DNA of 64,000 nucleotides from Cohnella xylanilytica (GCF_014212175.1 NZ_JACJVR010000002.1:62001-126000), one strand, 5' to 3'; positions 34,249 to 40,974 are shown, counted from the stretch's first letter. A program made the numbers and translations. The notes: generated from the sequence alone by a model not told the origin.

Positions 34249-35109
34249 TCATAACCCGATAGAGTCGTAACGGACCTCCCGCATAAGCGGAGCGTCCTCC
34301 GGCGACGAACCGGCCGGCTTCCTCGCGGAGCGGCGCATGAGCGTCACCGACAGCTGCCCCGACCGCAGCGCGTCGGCCTCGGTGATCGCCGCGCACTCTT
34401 GAACGGTGACATGCTGCTTCTGGGCCTCGTTCAGCGCGATTTTCCCATCCCGCTTCAGCCCTTCCGCTATCCGGACCGTGGCGTCCGTCTGCTCGTTCGG
34501 CGTCCGTCCGAGCACGTGCCCGGTTACCTGCTTGCGAATCTTCACCGCAGCCGCGTTGCCGTCCGCCGTCTCCAGGCCGACGATGCGCCACAGAACGGCG
34601 GGCTCGAGATAGCCCGGCGGCCACTTGCCGACGTAGGCCTGCCACTCCGGGCCCAGCAGCGTCCGCGTCCAGGCCGCGAGAGCGTCCAGCCAGGAGTCGC
34701 CCGGCACCGTCTCGGCCCGTTCGGCGGGTTCGACCGCCGCCACCGAGAAGCGCAGGCCCCGCGTCAGGGCGTCGCGCGCTTCGTCCTCCAGATCGGAGCC
34801 GACCGTCCCCTCGTACTTGCACGTGAACACTTCGCCCGTCGCCGAGTCGGAGAGCGTCTGCCCGTCCAGCGAACGGACGATCGCGGCGCTCAGCGAATCG
34901 ACCGACGAGAAGCCCGCCGCGAGCGACTGGTAGGGCCACACTTCGTACATCCGGCCGTACCCCGTCCAATCGTTGATGCCCGCGTCCGCCCCTTGCACGA
35001 GCACGACGTAGGGTTTGTCCAGCGACGAGCCGTCCTCGTGCGATTCGAGCACCCGCCCGTTAATCTCGGGAAGTTCCGCCGCCAGGCGCTGCCGGATTCC
35101 GTTCCTCAT
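34249..35109 (-). CDS. Tail terminator/completion-like protein
   Basis: A 286-residue protein, first gene of the tail operon. Its N-terminal ~125 residues (IRQRLAAELPEINGRVLES, DKPYVVLVQGADAGINDW, then YGRMYEVWPYQS) look like a tail-terminator fold that caps the tube. The C-terminal half is of unknown type and contains ITEADALRSGQLSVTLMRR. In a full phage this position joins head and tail; in a headless particle it would simply close the tail end. It lies 70 bp downstream of the late-promoter-like element at 35179. Confidence 0.7.
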   Translation of the reverse strand: MRNGIRQRLAAELPEINGRVLESHEDGSSLDKPYVVLVQGADAGINDWTGYGRMYEVWPYQSLAAGFSSVDSLSAAIVRSLDGQTLSDSATGEVFTCKYEGTVGSDLEDEARDALTRGLRFSVAAVEPAERAETVPGDSWLDALAAWTRTLLGPEWQAYVGKWPPGYLEPAVLWRIVGLETADGNAAAVKIRKQVTGHVLGRTPNEQTDATVRIAEGLKRDGKIALNEAQKQHVTVQECAAITEADALRSGQLSVTLMRRSARKPAGSSPEDAPLMREVRYDSIGL

Positions 35110-35178
35110 GGTTCGTCCCTTCCTTCCGTGCCATGTTCGCTCTACCCCTCCCTGACCCGTCTAGCGAGAGGACCGCTT

Positions 35179-35212
35179 CGCCCTCTCATCTATAGGTGGC
35201 GTTCGTACGACA
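35179..35212 (-). promoter_or_regulatory. Putative late promoter, tail operon (copy A)
   Basis: On the minus strand: TGTCGTACGAACGCCACC, then CTATAG and GAGAGGGCG, ending 70 bp before the first tail gene. 32 of 34 bases match the element in front of the lysis operon, in otherwise unrelated flanks. The conserved block is too short-spaced for an ordinary -35/-10 pair, which favours an alternative sigma factor such as the Xpf-like protein encoded at 37.3 kb. Confidence 0.68.
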
Positions 35213-35327
35213 ACTTTCGCCGAGATCCGAGAGATTTCTTCCATGCCGCCCCCGCTTGCAATGCCGCGCTCCATCTTCTACTCTTGTAAGAGACTCTCTA
35301 TATAAATAGGAAAAGGAGGCCCGCGCC

Positions 35328-35585
35328 ATGGAATGCCGACCCGGCTGCGCCGCATGCTGCATCGTCGTCTCGATCTCCTCGCCGATTCCCGGAATGCCCG
35401 AAGGCAAGCCGGCGGGCGTCCGCTGCGTTCAACTAACCGCCGACAACCGCTGCGGCTTGTTCGGCCGGCCGGAACGCCCCGCCGTCTGCGGCAGCCTGCC
35501 GGCTTCCCTCGAGATGTGCGGGACCTCGAACGAGGAAGCGTTCGAGAACCTGCGCCGGCTGGAGGAAGCGACCCGCCCCGGCTGA
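35328..35585 (+). CDS. YkgJ-family cysteine cluster protein
   Basis: An 85-residue protein with the YkgJ pattern: CRPGCAACC near the N-terminus, RCVQLTADNRCGLFG and a final C-x8-C region, giving about eight cysteines that probably hold zinc or an Fe-S centre. The start at ATG 35328 has AAAGGAGG upstream and a TATAAAT-type box about 30 bp further. The family's function is not established. It begins a short island of chromosomal-type genes between tail operon and tailocin regulators. Confidence 0.85.
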   Translation: MECRPGCAACCIVVSISSPIPGMPEGKPAGVRCVQLTADNRCGLFGRPERPAVCGSLPASLEMCGTSNEEAFENLRRLEEATRPG

Positions 35586-35678
35586 CCTCGTTCCGCGCCT
35601 GCCCGTCTCCCCTCTTCGGCCCTCCGATGACTCTCTCCGTACCTCGCTCGATTTTTTGATTTTTTCCGAACAAACCTC

Positions 35679-35709
35679 TTGAACCTTACGTAACGTCATG
35701 TTTTATAGT
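35679..35709 (+). promoter_or_regulatory. MerR-type promoter with 19-bp spacer
   Basis: TTGAAC (35679-35684), exactly 19 bp, TATAGT (35704-35709), with a TTACGTAA palindrome in the spacer. A 19-bp spacer with central dyad is the hallmark of promoters activated by DNA twisting by MerR proteins. The merR gene starts 46 bp downstream, so autoregulation is likely. Confidence 0.72.
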
Positions 35710-35755
35710 GAAATTACCGGTTGATCGCCAGCTGGCATCCAGGAAGGAGTTGGTC

Positions 35756-36301
35756 ATGAAGCGCCATTGGAAAGTCGGAGAGCTCGCCAAGCTGTCCGGC
35801 GTGACGATCCGAACGCTGAGGTTCTACGACCAGATCGGCCTCCTGTCCCCGTCCGACCAGACGGAGTCCGGCCACCGGCTCTACCTCGAGCCGGACATCG
35901 CGAGGCTGCAGCAGATTCAGGCCCTGAAGGAGATGGGGCTCTCGCTGGAGGAGATCAAGTCGTTCCTTGCCGGCGAGCGCAACACCCCGCTCGAGGTAGT
36001 GAAGCTTCAGATCGAGCGCTTGCGGGAGACGATCCGGCTTCAGCAGAAGCTGCTGCGGGAGCTGGAGCACGTGGCGGCCCGCATGAGAACGAGAGATCCG
36101 CTCGGCGTCGAGGAGTTCACCCAGCTGTTCGAGACGATGAAGCAGACCCGGGAGAAGTTCGCCCTGGAACGCCGGGCAAGCTGGGAGAGCCATCTGGACC
36201 GGCTGGCGTCCTTCCTTCTGCAGAGCGAGATTCCGAACGAACCGAACCGACCGAACCGACCGGACCGACCGAACGACAACGAATCGAACGAACCCCATTA
36301 G
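35756..36301 (+). CDS. MerR-family transcriptional regulator
   Basis: A 181-residue activator with an N-terminal winged helix (KVGELAKLSGVTIRTLRFYD, then HRLYLEPDIARLQQI), a dimerising coiled coil (LQIERLRETIRLQQKLLREL) and a C-terminal region resembling TipAS-type ligand domains. No cysteine pattern for metals, so an organic ligand is more likely. The last ~20 residues are a repetitive N/R/P/D tail encoded by a GACCGAACC-type microsatellite (36235-36295). ATG 35756 has AAGGAG upstream. Likely controls itself and the two SRPBCC genes behind it. Confidence 0.88.
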   Translation: MKRHWKVGELAKLSGVTIRTLRFYDQIGLLSPSDQTESGHRLYLEPDIARLQQIQALKEMGLSLEEIKSFLAGERNTPLEVVKLQIERLRETIRLQQKLLRELEHVAARMRTRDPLGVEEFTQLFETMKQTREKFALERRASWESHLDRLASFLLQSEIPNEPNRPNRPDRPNDNESNEPH

Positions 36302-36312
36302 GAGGAATTCCC

Positions 36313-36756
36313 ATGAACGAACGCAGCTCCGTGCACGACACCTTCGTCATCGAACGAGTATACGACGCGACCGCCGACAAAGTGTATGCCGCCTGGTCCG
36401 ACCCGGCCGCCAAGGCCGGCTGGTTCCAGAAGGCCGAGCAATTCGAATTCCGCGTCGGAGGAAGGGAGTACAGCCGCGGCGGTCCGCCGGAAGGTCCGGT
36501 CTTCACCTTCGACGCGGTCTACCAGGACATCGTCCCGAACGAGCGGATCGTCTACACGTATACGCTGGACATGGGCGAGACGAGAATCTCGGTGTCCACC
36601 ACGACGATCGAGCTGAAGCCGGAGGAGGGCGGCACCCGCCTTATTTTCACCGAGCAAGGAATCTATCTGGACGGCCACGACAACCCGGCGCAGCGCGAGC
36701 AGGGCACGAAGGAGATGCTGGATACGCTGGGCGTAGCGCTTAAGAAGCAAGCTTAA
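36313..36756 (+). CDS. SRPBCC/AHSA1 domain protein 1
   Basis: A 147-residue single-domain START-like protein of the AHSA1 (activator of Hsp90 homologue-like) family: FVIERVYDATADKVYAAWSD, then AGWFQKAEQFEF, and TRLIFTEQG near the C-terminus. The deep hydrophobic pocket of this fold binds small organic ligands. ATG 36313 follows GGAGGAATTCCC, 11 bp after merR. With the MerR regulator and a second SRPBCC gene it forms a probable ligand-sensing operon; the ligand is unknown. Confidence 0.85.
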   Translation: MNERSSVHDTFVIERVYDATADKVYAAWSDPAAKAGWFQKAEQFEFRVGGREYSRGGPPEGPVFTFDAVYQDIVPNERIVYTYTLDMGETRISVSTTTIELKPEEGGTRLIFTEQGIYLDGHDNPAQREQGTKEMLDTLGVALKKQA

Positions 36757-36786
36757 AACTTCAATAATTAGAAGGAGGAATGAAGA

Positions 36787-37233
36787 ATGAACACGACCGT
36801 AGGAGAAAAGGATGTATCGACCGCCGTTCTGCTGAACGCGAGCCGGGAGCAAGTTTTCGAGGCCTGGATCGACCCCGATCAATTGGCTCAGTGGTGGGGC
36901 CCCCGCGGCTTCCGGAACACGTTCGAGGTGTTCGAGCCGAAGCCGGACGGAGATTGGAAGTTCGTCATGCACGGCCCGGACGGGACGGACTACGACAATC
37001 ACAATGTCTTCCGAGAAGTTCGGCCGAACGAACGGATCGTCATCGAGCATTTGCACTTCCCGCCGTTCAAGCTGACGGGCTCGTTCGAGGACGAAGGCGG
37101 CCGTACGCGGCTGACCTTCCATCAGGAGTTCGCGACGAAGGAAGTTTTCGATCAGGTCAAATCGTACTGCATCGAAGGCAACCAGCAGAACCTCGAACGG
37201 CTTCAGGACCTGCTGGCGAAGCTTCACGCTTAA
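36787..37233 (+). CDS. SRPBCC/AHSA1 domain protein 2
   Basis: A 148-residue AHSA1-type protein paralogous in fold to its upstream neighbour but clearly different in sequence: TAVLLNASREQVFEAWIDPD, QLAQWWGPRGFRNTFEVFEP and a C-terminal helix SYCIEGNQQNLERLQDLLAK. The WWGP motif is typical of the PhnB/AHSA1 group. ATG 36787 follows AGAAGGAGG. A terminator follows the gene, so it is last in the merR operon. Confidence 0.87.
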   Translation: MNTTVGEKDVSTAVLLNASREQVFEAWIDPDQLAQWWGPRGFRNTFEVFEPKPDGDWKFVMHGPDGTDYDNHNVFREVRPNERIVIEHLHFPPFKLTGSFEDEGGRTRLTFHQEFATKEVFDQVKSYCIEGNQQNLERLQDLLAKLHA

Positions 37234-37250
37234 CGCCGGCCCCGTCTCGC

Positions 37251-37287
37251 AGCCTGCCGGATCCGCGGCAGGCTGCTTCCCGTTTTT
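37251..37287 (+). terminator. Terminator of the merR-SRPBCC operon
   Basis: AGCCTGCCG / CGGCAGGCT perfect 9-bp stem (37251-37259 with 37266-37274) followed by CGTTTTT, about 20 bp after the last SRPBCC stop codon. Confidence 0.8.
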
Positions 37288-37333
37288 CCCCGCTTCGCCT
37301 ATGCCGTGCCTTCGGCCGTCTCATCGCGCGGCT

Positions 37334-37921
37334 TCACCCGACCAATACGACGACGCTGCCGACGTTCGCCGCGATCTTGCGCTGCGCCCGCACGACGTAG
37401 GTGCCGACGCTCGACTTGCTCAGATGCAGCAGCCCGGCGATCTCCGAGTAGGAGCAGCCTTGCCCGTGGGCCAGGGAGAAGCATTCCCTCTCCCGGTCGG
37501 TGAGCCCGCGAAGGGCGGCCATGAGGCGAAGATGCTTGATCTCGGAATCGGCCTCCGGCGGCTCCTCCGGGTCCGCGTCCCGGTAAGCCACGGCGGGCAG
37601 CCGGGCGGGATCGGTCGGAATCTCCCTCTGGTAAGCGGCTCGCCGCTCGATGCCTCTGCGGTTGCCCGGCCTGCGGCCCGTCTCCAGCCACTCGATGACG
37701 TACGAGCAATCCGAGATCATCTCGACGATCAGCTTCCGGTCCCGGTCGAGCTGGAGAATCAGGTCCATCTCCTCCACCGTCCGGATCGGCTCGAGCTCCC
37801 GCATGCGCCGGGTCAGCTTGTCCGCCGCGAGCAGCAGCCCTCTTCTCGTCTCGATATAGACTTCCAGCGTCGCCGGGCCGAGGTCCTCGACTTGCCGATA
37901 GGCGTTAAGTTCTCTTTTCAT
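37334..37921 (-). CDS. xpf: Xpf-like sigma factor, late-gene activator
   Basis: A 195-residue positive-control sigma-like protein. The N-terminal part MKRELNAYRQVEDLGPATLE and the centre ISDCSYVIEWLETGRRPGNR are characteristic of Xpf of PBSX and related phage activators. The C-terminus is a sigma-70 region 4 helix-turn-helix (LTDRERECFSLAHGQGCSYS then EIAGLLHLSKSSVGTYV) that would contact a -35-like element. There is no region 2, so promoter opening may differ from ordinary sigma factors. ATG 37921 with AAGGGGAG upstream is preferred to GTG 37930. Driven by a consensus promoter at 38056-38085 that is covered by a repressor operator. Confidence 0.85.
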   Translation of the reverse strand: MKRELNAYRQVEDLGPATLEVYIETRRGLLLAADKLTRRMRELEPIRTVEEMDLILQLDRDRKLIVEMISDCSYVIEWLETGRRPGNRRGIERRAAYQREIPTDPARLPAVAYRDADPEEPPEADSEIKHLRLMAALRGLTDRERECFSLAHGQGCSYSEIAGLLHLSKSSVGTYVVRAQRKIAANVGSVVVLVG

Positions 37922-37966
37922 TTTTTCCACGCTCCCCTTCTCAAGGTGATGGGTTGGTTTTGTTGT

Positions 37967-37983
37967 TTTGCCAATTTGGCAAA
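37967..37983. promoter_or_regulatory. Repressor operator O1 in the xpf leader
   Basis: TTTGCCAATTTGGCAAA, a perfect 17-bp palindrome, about 70 bp downstream of the expected xpf transcription start and 46 bp before the xpf start codon. Its position suggests a roadblock or cooperative looping site. Confidence 0.72.
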
Positions 37984-38055
37984 CACGAGGCGGATAGGAT
38001 GAAGCGACCCGTCCATTCCTCTCGTTTTCGACCCCCTATTGGTTGCCGTGGAAAG

Positions 38056-38085
38056 ATCATACATTACCATTTCGGTAAATGTCAA
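38056..38085 (-). promoter_or_regulatory. Sigma-A promoter of xpf
   Basis: On the minus strand TTGACA (38085-38080), an 18-bp spacer and TATGAT (38061-38056). Perfect -35, one mismatch in -10. The spacer is filled by operator O2, so repressor binding would exclude RNA polymerase. Confidence 0.78.
38063..38079. promoter_or_regulatory. Repressor operator O2 in the xpf promoter
   Basis: ATTACCATTTCGGTAAA, an imperfect palindrome (TTACC/GGTAA arms) matching O1 in 17-bp frame. It lies exactly inside the spacer of the xpf promoter. Confidence 0.7.
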
Positions 38086-38114
38086 CCCGTTTTTGCGAGA
38101 GTTCAGAATATTAT

Positions 38115-38143
38115 TTTGCCAAAACGGAAAACTATGATATGAT
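38115..38143 (+). promoter_or_regulatory. Promoter of the Xre repressor with operator O3
   Basis: TTTGCC (38115-38120), 17 bp, TATGAT (38138-38143). The 17-bp operator O3, TTTGCCAAAACGGAAAA (38115-38131), covers the -35 region, so the repressor should repress itself at high level. Divergent from the xpf promoter 30 bp away. Confidence 0.68.
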
Positions 38144-38178
38144 GGATCTACTAGTCTCGGATGAAAAGGAAGATGGCC

Positions 38179-38580
38179 ATGACACTCGGTATGCGCCTTC
38201 GGGAACGGAGGGAACGGTTCGCCAAGACGCAGATGGACGCCGCCCGGGAGCTCGGCATCAGCAACGTTCAGCTCTCCCGCTACGAATCGGACGACCGCAA
38301 GCCGGACCCCGAGATGCTCGCGCGGTTCGCGGAATATTACCGGACGACGGCGGACTATCTGCTGGGCCGGACGGAGGATTCGTCCCCCGAGCCGGGACCG
38401 GTCGCTCCTTCGCTGGATTACGCCGAATTCGAACGCTTTATCAGCGATCCCGCGCACGGAACATTCTTCAAGGATTATCTGAACGCCCCCGAAGAGAGAA
38501 AAGAAGAAATGCGGAGATTCTGGGAGTTTATCCGGGAGAAGGAACGCGGCCGCAAGCCGGGAGACCGCCAGGGGGAATAA
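38179..38580 (+). CDS. Xre/Cro-family repressor of the tailocin switch
   Basis: A 133-residue repressor with an N-terminal helix-turn-helix (MTLGMRLRERRERFAKTQMD, AARELGISNVQLSRYES) and a DRKPDPEMLARFAEYYRTTA core, as in PBSX Xre and ICEBs1 ImmR. The C-terminal half is a short oligomerisation or cleavage region without a LexA-type protease fold, so inactivation must come from another protein. The ATG at 38179 has AAGGA about 9 nt upstream and fits the predicted transcript start; ATG 38161 is less likely. Three like-spaced operators lie between this gene and xpf. Confidence 0.85.
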   Translation: MTLGMRLRERRERFAKTQMDAARELGISNVQLSRYESDDRKPDPEMLARFAEYYRTTADYLLGRTEDSSPEPGPVAPSLDYAEFERFISDPAHGTFFKDYLNAPEERKEEMRRFWEFIREKERGRKPGDRQGE

Positions 38581-38604
38581 TTTTACGTTTGTCCATCCGA
38601 CTTT

Positions 38605-38629
38605 ACGCCCTTGTCAGGGCGGTTTTTTT
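38605..38629 (+). terminator. Terminator of the repressor gene, overlapping the next -35
   Basis: CGCCC TTGTCA GGGCG followed by GTTTTTTT. The hairpin loop TTGTCA is also the best -35 candidate for the downstream protease gene. Confidence 0.75.
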
Positions 38630-38654
38630 GGCATAAAATACGAACATACATTCG
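38611..38654 (+). promoter_or_regulatory. Promoter and LexA-like box of the protease gene
   Basis: TTGTCA (38611-38616), 17 bp, TAAAAT (38634-38639), then CGAACATACATTCG (38641-38654) over the expected start point. The last word differs at one core position (A for G) from the Bacillus LexA pattern GAAC-N4-GTTC. If functional, it would make the protease SOS-inducible. Confidence 0.5.
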
Positions 38655-38675
38655 CACGACAAGCGAGGTGTCCGC

Positions 38676-39248
38676 ATGCTTCGATATTATAAACCGACTC
38701 CGATGGAGGAGTGGATCGAGAACCTGTGGAGGAGAGCGGGGATCCGGTCGCCGGAGCAGCTGACGGTCGACGAGGTCGCCTCGCGCCTCAACGTATGGGT
38801 CCATTACTTGAATCAGGGCAGCAAGGCGCTCGAGTGGATGGGTCTTCGCTCCATCCTCGTCGACAAGCGGCTGAGCCGGGCGGAGCAGTGGGAGGACTTC
38901 CTGCACGAGCTGTGCCACATTCTGCGCCATGCCGGCAACCAGACGCTCATGCCGCGGGCGTTCCTCGAGAGCCAGGAGGCCGACGCGAACCGGTTCGTCC
39001 TGTACGCTTCCATGCCCTATTCCATGCTGAAGCATTGCCGGCTTCCGGACCGCCAGAGCGAGGCCGCCGACCTGATCGCCGCCCACTTCGGCGTCACCCA
39101 TTCGCTGGCCTACCGGAGACTGGAGCAGATCCAGCGGCGCACGTTCGAAGCGATCCTGTGGGAGGAGATCGAGAAGCTCCAGCGGGAGCGCCCCCTCGCG
39201 GCAGCTGAGGCCGGGGTTAAACGCGATGCGGTCGTCGCGAAGGGGTAG
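38676..39248 (+). CDS. ImmA/IrrE-type metallopeptidase (anti-repressor)
   Basis: A 190-residue zinc protease of the ImmA/IrrE family with the HExxH motif in DFLHELCHILRHAG (about residue 90) and a downstream ESQEADANRFVLYASM third-ligand helix. In ICEBs1 and related elements ImmA cleaves the adjacent Xre-type repressor, and the gene order repressor-protease is the same here. ATG 38676 follows GCGAGGTG. Its own promoter rather than an overlap with the repressor suggests separate control. Inferred role: inactivate the repressor and so release xpf after DNA damage. Confidence 0.85.
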   Translation: MLRYYKPTPMEEWIENLWRRAGIRSPEQLTVDEVASRLNVWVHYLNQGSKALEWMGLRSILVDKRLSRAEQWEDFLHELCHILRHAGNQTLMPRAFLESQEADANRFVLYASMPYSMLKHCRLPDRQSEAADLIAAHFGVTHSLAYRRLEQIQRRTFEAILWEEIEKLQRERPLAAAEAGVKRDAVVAKG

Positions 39249-39276
39249 GTTCGCAGGGGCAGCCGGCAACAGTCTC

Positions 39277-39328
39277 CAAAAAAAAAGGTTGATCTTCGGT
39301 CCGCCAACGCGAACCGAAGATCAACCTT
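39277..39328 (-). terminator. Strong terminator of the PfpI-like gene
   Basis: A perfect 16-bp stem (39285-39300 with 39313-39328, arms AAGGTTGATCTTCGGT) with a 12-nt loop. The plus-strand A-run at 39277-39286 becomes a T-run on the minus strand, so it ends transcripts from the gene at 39373-39906; the stem may also block readthrough from the left. Confidence 0.88.
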
Positions 39329-39372
39329 CTCTGGCGACGATCGGCTTGAGGCCGAAGCGCCGCGACACACGG

Positions 39373-39906
39373 TCAGTACGCGGAGACGCCCAGCTTGTCG
39401 ATCGTCTCCTTGATGAAGACCGACTCGTCCTGCGGACCCCGGGACGTAATGAGGTTGTCGTCCACGACGACCTCCCGGTCGACGAACGCGCCTCCGGCCT
39501 CCTGGATCTCGTCCTTGATGCCGGAATAGCCGGTCAGCGTCTTGCCGCGCAGCACTCCGGCCGAGGCCAGCACCTGCGGGCCGTGGCAGATCGCGGCGAT
39601 CGGAATGCCCCTCTCGTGCGCCTTGCGGACGAATTCGAGCACCGCCGGGTCCTCTCTCAGCTTGGCCGGAGAGCCGCCTCCCGGGATAATGACCGCTTCG
39701 TAATCGGACGCGTTCGCTTCCGAGGCGGCCAGGTGGGACACATACGTAATCGTCCCCTTCTTGCCCTTCAGCTCGTCCTCCTTGCGGAGGCTAATGATAA
39801 CGGGATCGTCGCCGTTCTCGACGATGGCGTCGTAGGGGTTCTTCATCTCCGAGTCTTCGTAGCCGTCGGCCAGCAGGAAGGCGACCTTCTTCACGCTCTG
39901 CTTCAT
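39373..39906 (-). CDS. DJ-1/PfpI family protein (YraA-like, class I amidotransferase fold)
   Basis: A 177-residue protein with the nucleophile elbow AAICHGPQVLASAG (Cys about 105) and PGGGSPAKL, as in general stress protein 18/YraA and PfpI. The family acts on damaged proteins (reported deglycase or protease activity, still debated). The ATG at 39906 (MKQSVKKVAFLLADGYED) has GGGAGTGG upstream and is preferred to the longer frame to 39966. Single-gene unit with its own terminator. Confidence 0.9.
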   Translation of the reverse strand: MKQSVKKVAFLLADGYEDSEMKNPYDAIVENGDDPVIISLRKEDELKGKKGTITYVSHLAASEANASDYEAVIIPGGGSPAKLREDPAVLEFVRKAHERGIPIAAICHGPQVLASAGVLRGKTLTGYSGIKDEIQEAGGAFVDREVVVDDNLITSRGPQDESVFIKETIDKLGVSAY

Positions 39907-40014
39907 CGCTATCCACTCCCGTCTCATGTCGGATCGGGCCGTTCCGTAGCGGAACGGCCGGCGCATGGTTATTGTACCCTGAATCGGGCGGGATGAACCG
40001 CGGCAGCCGGATGG

Positions 40015-40437
40015 TTAGGGACGCGAAGCGGCTACGGCTTTTACGTATTCGCGATCGCCGATTCGGACGGCTACCGCATCGGATGGATCCGTATCGGCGA
40101 TGGAGTAAATTTGGGTCCCTTTTGCATAAAGGTTCGAATAAGGCTCGTCCGTACGCTCCGGCTCGGGAGTCGGATGGTCCTTATCCTGTTCCGCAACTTG
40201 GATATGATCGGTCGATGGATACGCGATTTCGCCGAGTTGTTCGCCGACTTGATCGATTTTGTCCTCCGTCGCTCTGTACAGGGTATCGTTCCAATGAATG
40301 GACGGATAAGCGAACGAAGCTTGGCTCATGACCTTCGTCTCTTGTGACGGTCCTGCTTGGGCCATCGGGTCGGAGCCCGAATTCGTACAGGCCGACAGAA
40401 GAAGCGCAGCCACCATCAGCCATCCGACTTTTCTCAT
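40015..40437 (-). CDS. Lipoprotein, unknown function
   Basis: A 140-residue exported protein with a lipoprotein signal peptide: MRKVGWLMVAALLLSACTNS, lipobox LSAC with Cys about residue 17. The mature part is acidic with NDTLYRATEDKIDQVGEQLG and ends SIADTDPSDAVAVRIGDREY. This pattern (YP..hW.d..Y) resembles small Bacillota lipoproteins with no known role. Start ATG 40437 with GGCGGTGGGAAG upstream. Confidence 0.8.
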   Translation of the reverse strand: MRKVGWLMVAALLLSACTNSGSDPMAQAGPSQETKVMSQASFAYPSIHWNDTLYRATEDKIDQVGEQLGEIAYPSTDHIQVAEQDKDHPTPEPERTDEPYSNLYAKGTQIYSIADTDPSDAVAVRIGDREYVKAVAASRP

Positions 40438-40594
40438 CTTCCCACCGCCTTTGTCTCAAGAAGACGCGCTATTTAAAGGAAATGTTGCTTGGAGTCGATG
40501 TCGTCCTGCCCAAGAATATCCATGCTACAATAGGAAGACACGATGGATGGAAGCCAATCCCCGAGCCGATCGGGACGATCCGGAGCGAGCAGAC

Positions 40595-40918
40595 ATGTCG
40601 GAGATAAAGCTGTGCAAAATATACTCCTGCGATTCGGAGGCGCTCGAGAACGGCTATTGCGCGAGCCATCAGCAGCAAGCGGAGAGGGTATCTTCCGCTC
40701 AAGAGCCGAGCCGATGGTTCCCGGCGTTCGCGGTCGCATCGGGCGTTATCGCCATAGTCGGGGTCGTGGCGGGGTGTTATCAGTATTCCCTCTCGAGCGA
40801 GGTGAACGAAGAGCTTGCTCTCGTATCGGGCTTAACGACGGCCTCTTATAGCCTGGCTGCGGCCTTGCTGGTACTTGGTGCGGGGAAGATCATTTCCTTG
40901 TTGGAATCGAGGAAGTAA
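40595..40918 (+). CDS. Small membrane protein with N-terminal Cys motif
   Basis: A 107-residue protein: LCKIYSCDSEALENGYCASH at the N-terminus (three Cys and a His, possibly a small zinc knuckle), then two membrane helices (AVASGVIAIVGVVAGCYQYS and TASYSLAAALLVLGAGKII). ATG 40595 has GGAGCGAG upstream; frames extending further upstream have no ribosome site. Function unknown. Confidence 0.65.
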   Translation: MSEIKLCKIYSCDSEALENGYCASHQQQAERVSSAQEPSRWFPAFAVASGVIAIVGVVAGCYQYSLSSEVNEELALVSGLTTASYSLAAALLVLGAGKIISLLESRK

Positions 40919-40974
40919 GCCAATAACAAGCAGTTGGCTTGCATAGTCTGTACCCTTTCGATGGGGGGAGTCAG

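Larger units (their letters stand above)
16899..35212 (-). mobile_element. PBSX-like contractile-tail (tailocin) locus
   Basis: An uninterrupted minus-strand run in the order known from PBSX: tail-completion protein, XkdK, XkdM, XkdN, XkdO, XkdP, XkdQ, XkdR, XkdS, XkdT, XkdU, fibres, XkdW/X-like, XhlA, holin, endolysin. Terminase, portal, capsid, protease, connector, integrase and replication genes are all absent. A tail, baseplate and lysis set without a head is the definition of an R-type tailocin. Regulators lie at 37.3-39.2 kb. No flanking att repeats are seen. Confidence 0.85.

Noticed and set aside
32384-34270. 628-residue plus-strand frame opposite the sheath gene
   Set aside because: Antisense shadow of the Ala/Asp-rich sheath gene, no promoter or ribosome site.
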